From Anaerolineae bacterium (GTDB lineage: Bacteria > Chloroflexota > Anaerolineae > JACIWR01), in the NCBI GenBank assembly GCA_021162125.1, contig JAGGZG010000316.1, forward strand, positions 1-15,756: a stretch of 15,756 nucleotides of DNA. Direction: 5' to 3'. The stretch's first letter is position 1, and each line of letters begins with the position of its first letter. Both the position numbers and the translations under genes were made by a program. The notes under the pieces were generated by a model that did no database searches, had not been told where the DNA came from, and saw nothing but the letters and a program-made list of their open reading frames with translations. Positions 13,555-15,756 of the stretch are shown in pieces.

Positions 13555-13583
13555 ATTATAGCACCAAATGCGAAATCTGTCAT
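13555..13583 (-). promoter_or_regulatory. promoter giving a leaderless metallopeptidase mRNA
   Basis: On the minus strand: ATGACA (13578-13583, five of six to consensus), a 17-nt spacer, and a perfect TATAAT (13555-13560). The ATG of the metallopeptidase is at 13545, so transcription would begin roughly 0-4 nt before the start codon. This also supports the chosen start. Confidence 0.75.
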
Positions 13584-13593
13584 GGGGGGGTTA

Positions 13594-13730
13594 GGGCTGT
13601 TCCAAAGTCGGCGACGTCTCACGTTTTTCACCGCAGAGCGCGCTGATGGCGCCGAGAATGACGGAAAAACCATAAAGTCTCTGCGATCTCGGCGCTCTCT
13701 GCGGTAAGATTTTCTACTTTGGGAAAGCCC
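13594..13730. mobile_element. MITE-like 137-bp inverted-repeat element
   Basis: Terminal arms at 13594-13608 (GGGCTGTTCCAAAGT) and 13716-13730 (ACTTTGGGAAAGCCC) are inverted repeats with two mismatches. Inside, TTCACCGCAGAGCGC (from about 13628) pairs with GCGCTCTCTGCGGTAA (ending near 13707). No coding capacity. It sits in the gap between the citryl-CoA lyase-like gene and the metallopeptidase promoter. The ACCGCAGAG motif resembles a repeat class seen in many environmental bacterial genomes. Confidence 0.6.
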
Positions 13731-13807
13731 TCTGAGGGGATAGGGGGATGGGAGGGGTCATCGAACCAAGCCGACGGTAACTTGCCCCAAAAGTGAAATG
13801 CGCTGTT

Positions 13808-14422
13808 CTACACTTCCCGTTCTGGAGGGCCATCATATTCGTGATCGGTCGGGCTGATGTAGCGCATGGGCCGCTCGCGCATTATCTCCTCGAATACGTG
13901 AGCGATGAGGCCGGTAACGCGGCTGAGGGCAAAGAGACCATTGCCCATCTGGGGCGGAAAACCCATCTCACACAACATCACGGCAATCGCGCCGTCCACG
14001 TTCATAGGCAGGTCCCTCCCTAGCGACTCCCTCATCGCTTGGCGGAGGGCCTGGGCCATCTCTACGTACTCACCTGCTATCCCCAACTCTTCGGCCAGGG
14101 CGAATAGCTTTCTCGTGCGCGGGTCATCGGTGTGAACGCGATGGCCGTAGCCCGGCACGCGGACTTTCTGGGCGCGGAACTCGGCCATTTTCTCGCGGGC
14201 GGCGGTCACGGCATCCACCCCTTTCTCGCGTTTATGATCCACCAACTCCAGCATGACTCGCATACAACCCTCAATCGCGCCTCCGTGGTAACGGTTGATG
14301 GCCATGATGCCCGCTGCGATAGCGGTGGTAAGTGGTGCGCCACCGGAGGCCACGGTGCGGGCCGCTAGAGCGGAAGGCGGTGTCGCGCCGTGGTCTACGC
14401 TGGAGACCAGAATGGCGTCCAT
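13808..14422 (-). CDS. citryl-CoA lyase / citrate synthase-like protein, 5'-truncated
   Basis: A 204-residue protein matching the C-terminal four fifths of the short citryl-CoA lyase/citrate synthase family (usually about 260 residues or more). The three expected catalytic residues are present: H46 (YHGGA), H94 (GYGHR) and D143 (NVDGA). The family-like C-terminus RERPMRYISP is also intact. About 50 N-terminal residues are missing: upstream of the ATG the frame runs directly into a foldable repeat (14426-14485) with an in-frame TAG, and aroQ ends only 90 nt away. There is no clear ribosome binding site. It may be a decaying gene, or a short protein still translated from this ATG. Citryl-CoA lyase cleaves citryl-CoA to acetyl-CoA and oxaloacetate; citrate synthase runs the related condensation. 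I cannot decide between them. Confidence 0.75.
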   Translation of the reverse strand: MDAILVSSVDHGATPPSALAARTVASGGAPLTTAIAAGIMAINRYHGGAIEGCMRVMLELVDHKREKGVDAVTAAREKMAEFRAQKVRVPGYGHRVHTDDPRTRKLFALAEELGIAGEYVEMAQALRQAMRESLGRDLPMNVDGAIAVMLCEMGFPPQMGNGLFALSRVTGLIAHVFEEIMRERPMRYISPTDHEYDGPPEREV

Positions 14423-14425
14423 CAG

Positions 14426-14485
14426 TGAGGAGCCGGCGTTCTCTAACGCCGCTCCCGGTCCGCGCTAGAGAGCGCGGGCTCCTCA
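14426..14485. repeat. three-way-junction repeat element between aroQ and the citryl-CoA lyase-like gene
   Basis: An outer 9-bp stem (TGAGGAGCC 14426-14434 with GGCTCCTCA 14477-14485) encloses two perfect hairpins: GGCGTT/AACGCC (14435-14440, 14445-14450, loop CTCT) and CCGCGCT/AGCGCGG (14460-14466, 14471-14477, loop AGAG). The architecture matches that of the element at 15696-15749. It immediately abuts the truncated start of the citryl-CoA lyase-like gene. Confidence 0.75.
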
Positions 14486-14511
14486 AATTCTCAGCTACTG
14501 ATAATCTACCT

Positions 14512-14967
14512 TTATGTACGTTCGGCGGCCTCGGCCAGCACGTCCAGAAGGCCCTTCAGCCCCAACAGATAACTCCGCCAGCCAAAGCCTACCACGATTC
14601 CCTTGCAGACCGGGGCGATGGCCAGTTGATGGCGGAATTCCTCGCGGGCGTGGATGTTGGAAAGATGCACCTCCACGGTGGGCAACTTGACTCCGGCCAC
14701 GGCGTCGCGGATGGCGTGGCTGTAGTGAGAGTACGCACCGGGGTTCATCAGCAGCCCATCTGCCCACCCCGCCGCCTCATGGATAGCGTCTATGATCTCT
14801 CCCTCGTGATTCGATTGGAACGTCTGCAACTCTGCGCCCCGGCTGGCCGCATACTCTTGCAGCCGGGCCTCGATCTCCGCCAGGGTGTCGGAGCCGTAGA
14901 TACCCGGTTCGCGCCTGCCCAACAGGTTCAGGTTGGGGCCATTGATGAGCAAGATCTTGAATCCCAT
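14512..14967 (-). CDS. aroQ: type II 3-dehydroquinate dehydratase
   Basis: A 151-residue type II dehydroquinase, the dodecameric enzyme converting 3-dehydroquinate to 3-dehydroshikimate in the shikimate pathway (cytoplasm). Signatures: ILLINGPNLNLLGRREPGIYG at the N-terminus, with the catalytic Arg (R19) and Tyr (Y24) in the flexible lid, then QSNHEGEIID, NPGAYSHYS (75-83, with H81) and VEVHLSNIHAREEF (98-111). Length (about 145-155) is normal and the gene looks complete. The ATG has AAGGAG six bases upstream, lying in the 12-nt gap after the dehydrogenase-like gene, so the two are co-transcribed if a promoter survives upstream. No other shikimate gene is adjacent. Confidence 0.95.
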   Translation of the reverse strand: MGFKILLINGPNLNLLGRREPGIYGSDTLAEIEARLQEYAASRGAELQTFQSNHEGEIIDAIHEAAGWADGLLMNPGAYSHYSHAIRDAVAGVKLPTVEVHLSNIHAREEFRHQLAIAPVCKGIVVGFGWRSYLLGLKGLLDVLAEAAERT

Positions 14968-14979
14968 TTCCGTCTCCTT

Positions 14980-15609
14980 TCACAGGTCAATTGCCACGCC
15001 AAGCTCTTTCGCCAGCTTGCGCAACTCGTCCAACACGGCCTCGCTCACCGGCACGCCGTGTGCTTCCCGCTCGCGCTCTTTCTCCCATTCGATCTCCCCT
15101 GGAACGTAGATGCGCTCCACTCCCTCGGCCCGCGCCGACCCCCGGATGGTGGCCAGCATCTGCTGCATTCGCGCCTCGAACTCGGCCCGCTCGGCGAAGG
15201 CGGTCACGTCCAGCGCCTGGAAGAAAAAGCCCACCGCCGAACGGCGGGAGAGGTCGTGTAGCGAGGGGATGGCCGGCCCAAAGGGGGAGCCGGTCAGCAC
15301 GCCGGCCAGCGCATCGTTGACCAACGCGATGCCGTAGCCCTTCGGCCCGCCGATGGGGAGCAGCGTGCCCTTCAACGCCGCCCGTGGGTCATCCGTGGGC
15401 CGCCCCTGCGCGTCCAGCGCCCAGCCGAGGGGGATCTTTTGGCCCTGGCGGCCTAAGGCTTCCAGATCATCGGGGCTGTCCAGGGTCAAAATGACGGCCA
15501 CCCGTTTGCACTCCGCGATGGGACGACCAGGGGGATTATCCCCACTGAGGGCGAGAAGCGTTATCTGGCCCACGTCCCGCGCAAGCTCGAAGGGTTGCCT
15601 GGGGCTCAA
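14980..15609 (-). CDS. malate/L-lactate dehydrogenase (Ldh_2) family protein, 5'-truncated
   Basis: This 209-codon reading frame carries the C-terminal half of the Ldh_2 family (NAD(P)-dependent 2-hydroxyacid dehydrogenases such as ureidoglycolate or sulfolactate dehydrogenase, usually 330-360 residues). Matching parts are IPLGWALDAQGRPTDDP (59-75), GTLLPIGGPKGYG (81-93) and the C-terminal ERIYVPGEIEWEKERE. The first 40 or so residues do not resemble the family to my eye, and the N-terminal domain with the catalytic His is absent. The only upstream start is a TTG inside a hairpin (15597-15619), beyond which the frame reaches a TAG in another hairpin (15631-15649). No ribosome binding site is visible. 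I regard it as a remnant or rearranged gene, probably non-functional as a dehydrogenase. Confidence 0.6.
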   Translation of the reverse strand: MSPRQPFELARDVGQITLLALSGDNPPGRPIAECKRVAVILTLDSPDDLEALGRQGQKIPLGWALDAQGRPTDDPRAALKGTLLPIGGPKGYGIALVNDALAGVLTGSPFGPAIPSLHDLSRRSAVGFFFQALDVTAFAERAEFEARMQQMLATIRGSARAEGVERIYVPGEIEWEKEREREAHGVPVSEAVLDELRKLAKELGVAIDL

Positions 15610-15649
15610 AGCCCCAGGCTGAGCGGCCGCAGGGTGCTAGAAGCACCCT
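15597..15649. repeat. two consecutive hairpins at the truncated dehydrogenase start
   Basis: GCCTGGGGC (15597-15605) pairs with GCCCCAGGC (15611-15619) around a 5-nt loop, and AGGGTGCT (15631-15638) pairs with AGCACCCT (15642-15649) around a 3-nt loop. The first hairpin contains the only possible TTG start of the dehydrogenase-like frame, the second an in-frame stop. They look like inserted repeat units rather than native coding sequence. Confidence 0.7.
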
Positions 15650-15695
15650 AGACGAGCGCTCGATCGCACCAACGGCCTGCTAGCACATGTGGATT

Positions 15696-15749
15696 GTAGC
15701 GTCGGGGCTTGCCCCCGACGCCTGCGTCGCCCGCAAGGGGCGACGCTAC
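15696..15749. repeat. cruciform/three-way-junction repeat element at window end
   Basis: GTAGCGTCG (15696-15704) is the exact reverse complement of CGACGCTAC (15741-15749). Inside lie CGTCGGGG/CCCCGACG (15700-15707, 15713-15720) and GCGTCGCC/GGCGACGC (15724-15731, 15739-15746). The outer stem and the two inner hairpins share bases, so two alternative folds are possible. No coding potential is seen. The 15650-15695 stretch between the hairpins holds nothing I recognise. Confidence 0.75.
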
Positions 15750-15756
15750 TCAGCCC

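Overview
The window looks like a piece of a GC-rich Chloroflexota (probably Anaerolineae-type) chromosome. This rests on family recognition only: a MutL-like ASKHA protein next to a DUF6754-like membrane protein, zinc-ribbon membrane proteins with long acidic linkers, and abundant small inverted-repeat elements between genes. No rRNA, tRNA or CRISPR array is visible. Every gene I accept lies on the minus strand, so the reading order is from high to low coordinates.

Right part (15756-13808): a field of hairpin repeats (15597-15749), then a 5'-truncated malate/L-lactate dehydrogenase-family gene, aroQ (type II 3-dehydroquinase), and a 5'-truncated citryl-CoA lyase/citrate synthase-like gene. 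Both truncated genes begin inside or directly against a foldable repeat. Then come a MITE-like repeat (13594-13730), a small zincin metallopeptidase whose promoter predicts a nearly leaderless mRNA, galT, and a second MITE-like repeat (11756-11888).

Centre (11656-2563): the most interesting part. A 55-residue ribbon-helix-helix protein, too short for usual ORF cut-offs, has a near-consensus promoter and a 31-nt palindrome in its leader. It is followed by a second clear promoter and eight tightly packed genes: a 99-aa soluble protein, a DUF6754-like membrane protein, a six-helix membrane protein, an 899-aa double zinc-ribbon protein with thirteen P-x-W-L motifs in an acidic cytoplasmic linker, another six-helix membrane protein, a MutL/GlmL-like ASKHA protein, a barrel-sandwich plus KOW-like protein, and a bitopic protein with a Thr/Pro-rich stalk and a TPDTG sorting-like tail. 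Overlapping stop/start codons (GTGA, TGATG) and short gaps suggest one operon. I infer a membrane-bound complex of unknown function in which a MutL-type ATPase has been taken away from glutamate mutase; no mutase subunits are present in the window.

Left part (2562-1): a regulatory intergenic region with paired dyad boxes and a hairpin, a P-loop ATPase fused to a C-terminal OmpR/PhoB-type winged helix, and a PspA/IM30 membrane-stress protein followed by a strong hairpin. The centre and left parts together have an envelope-related flavour.
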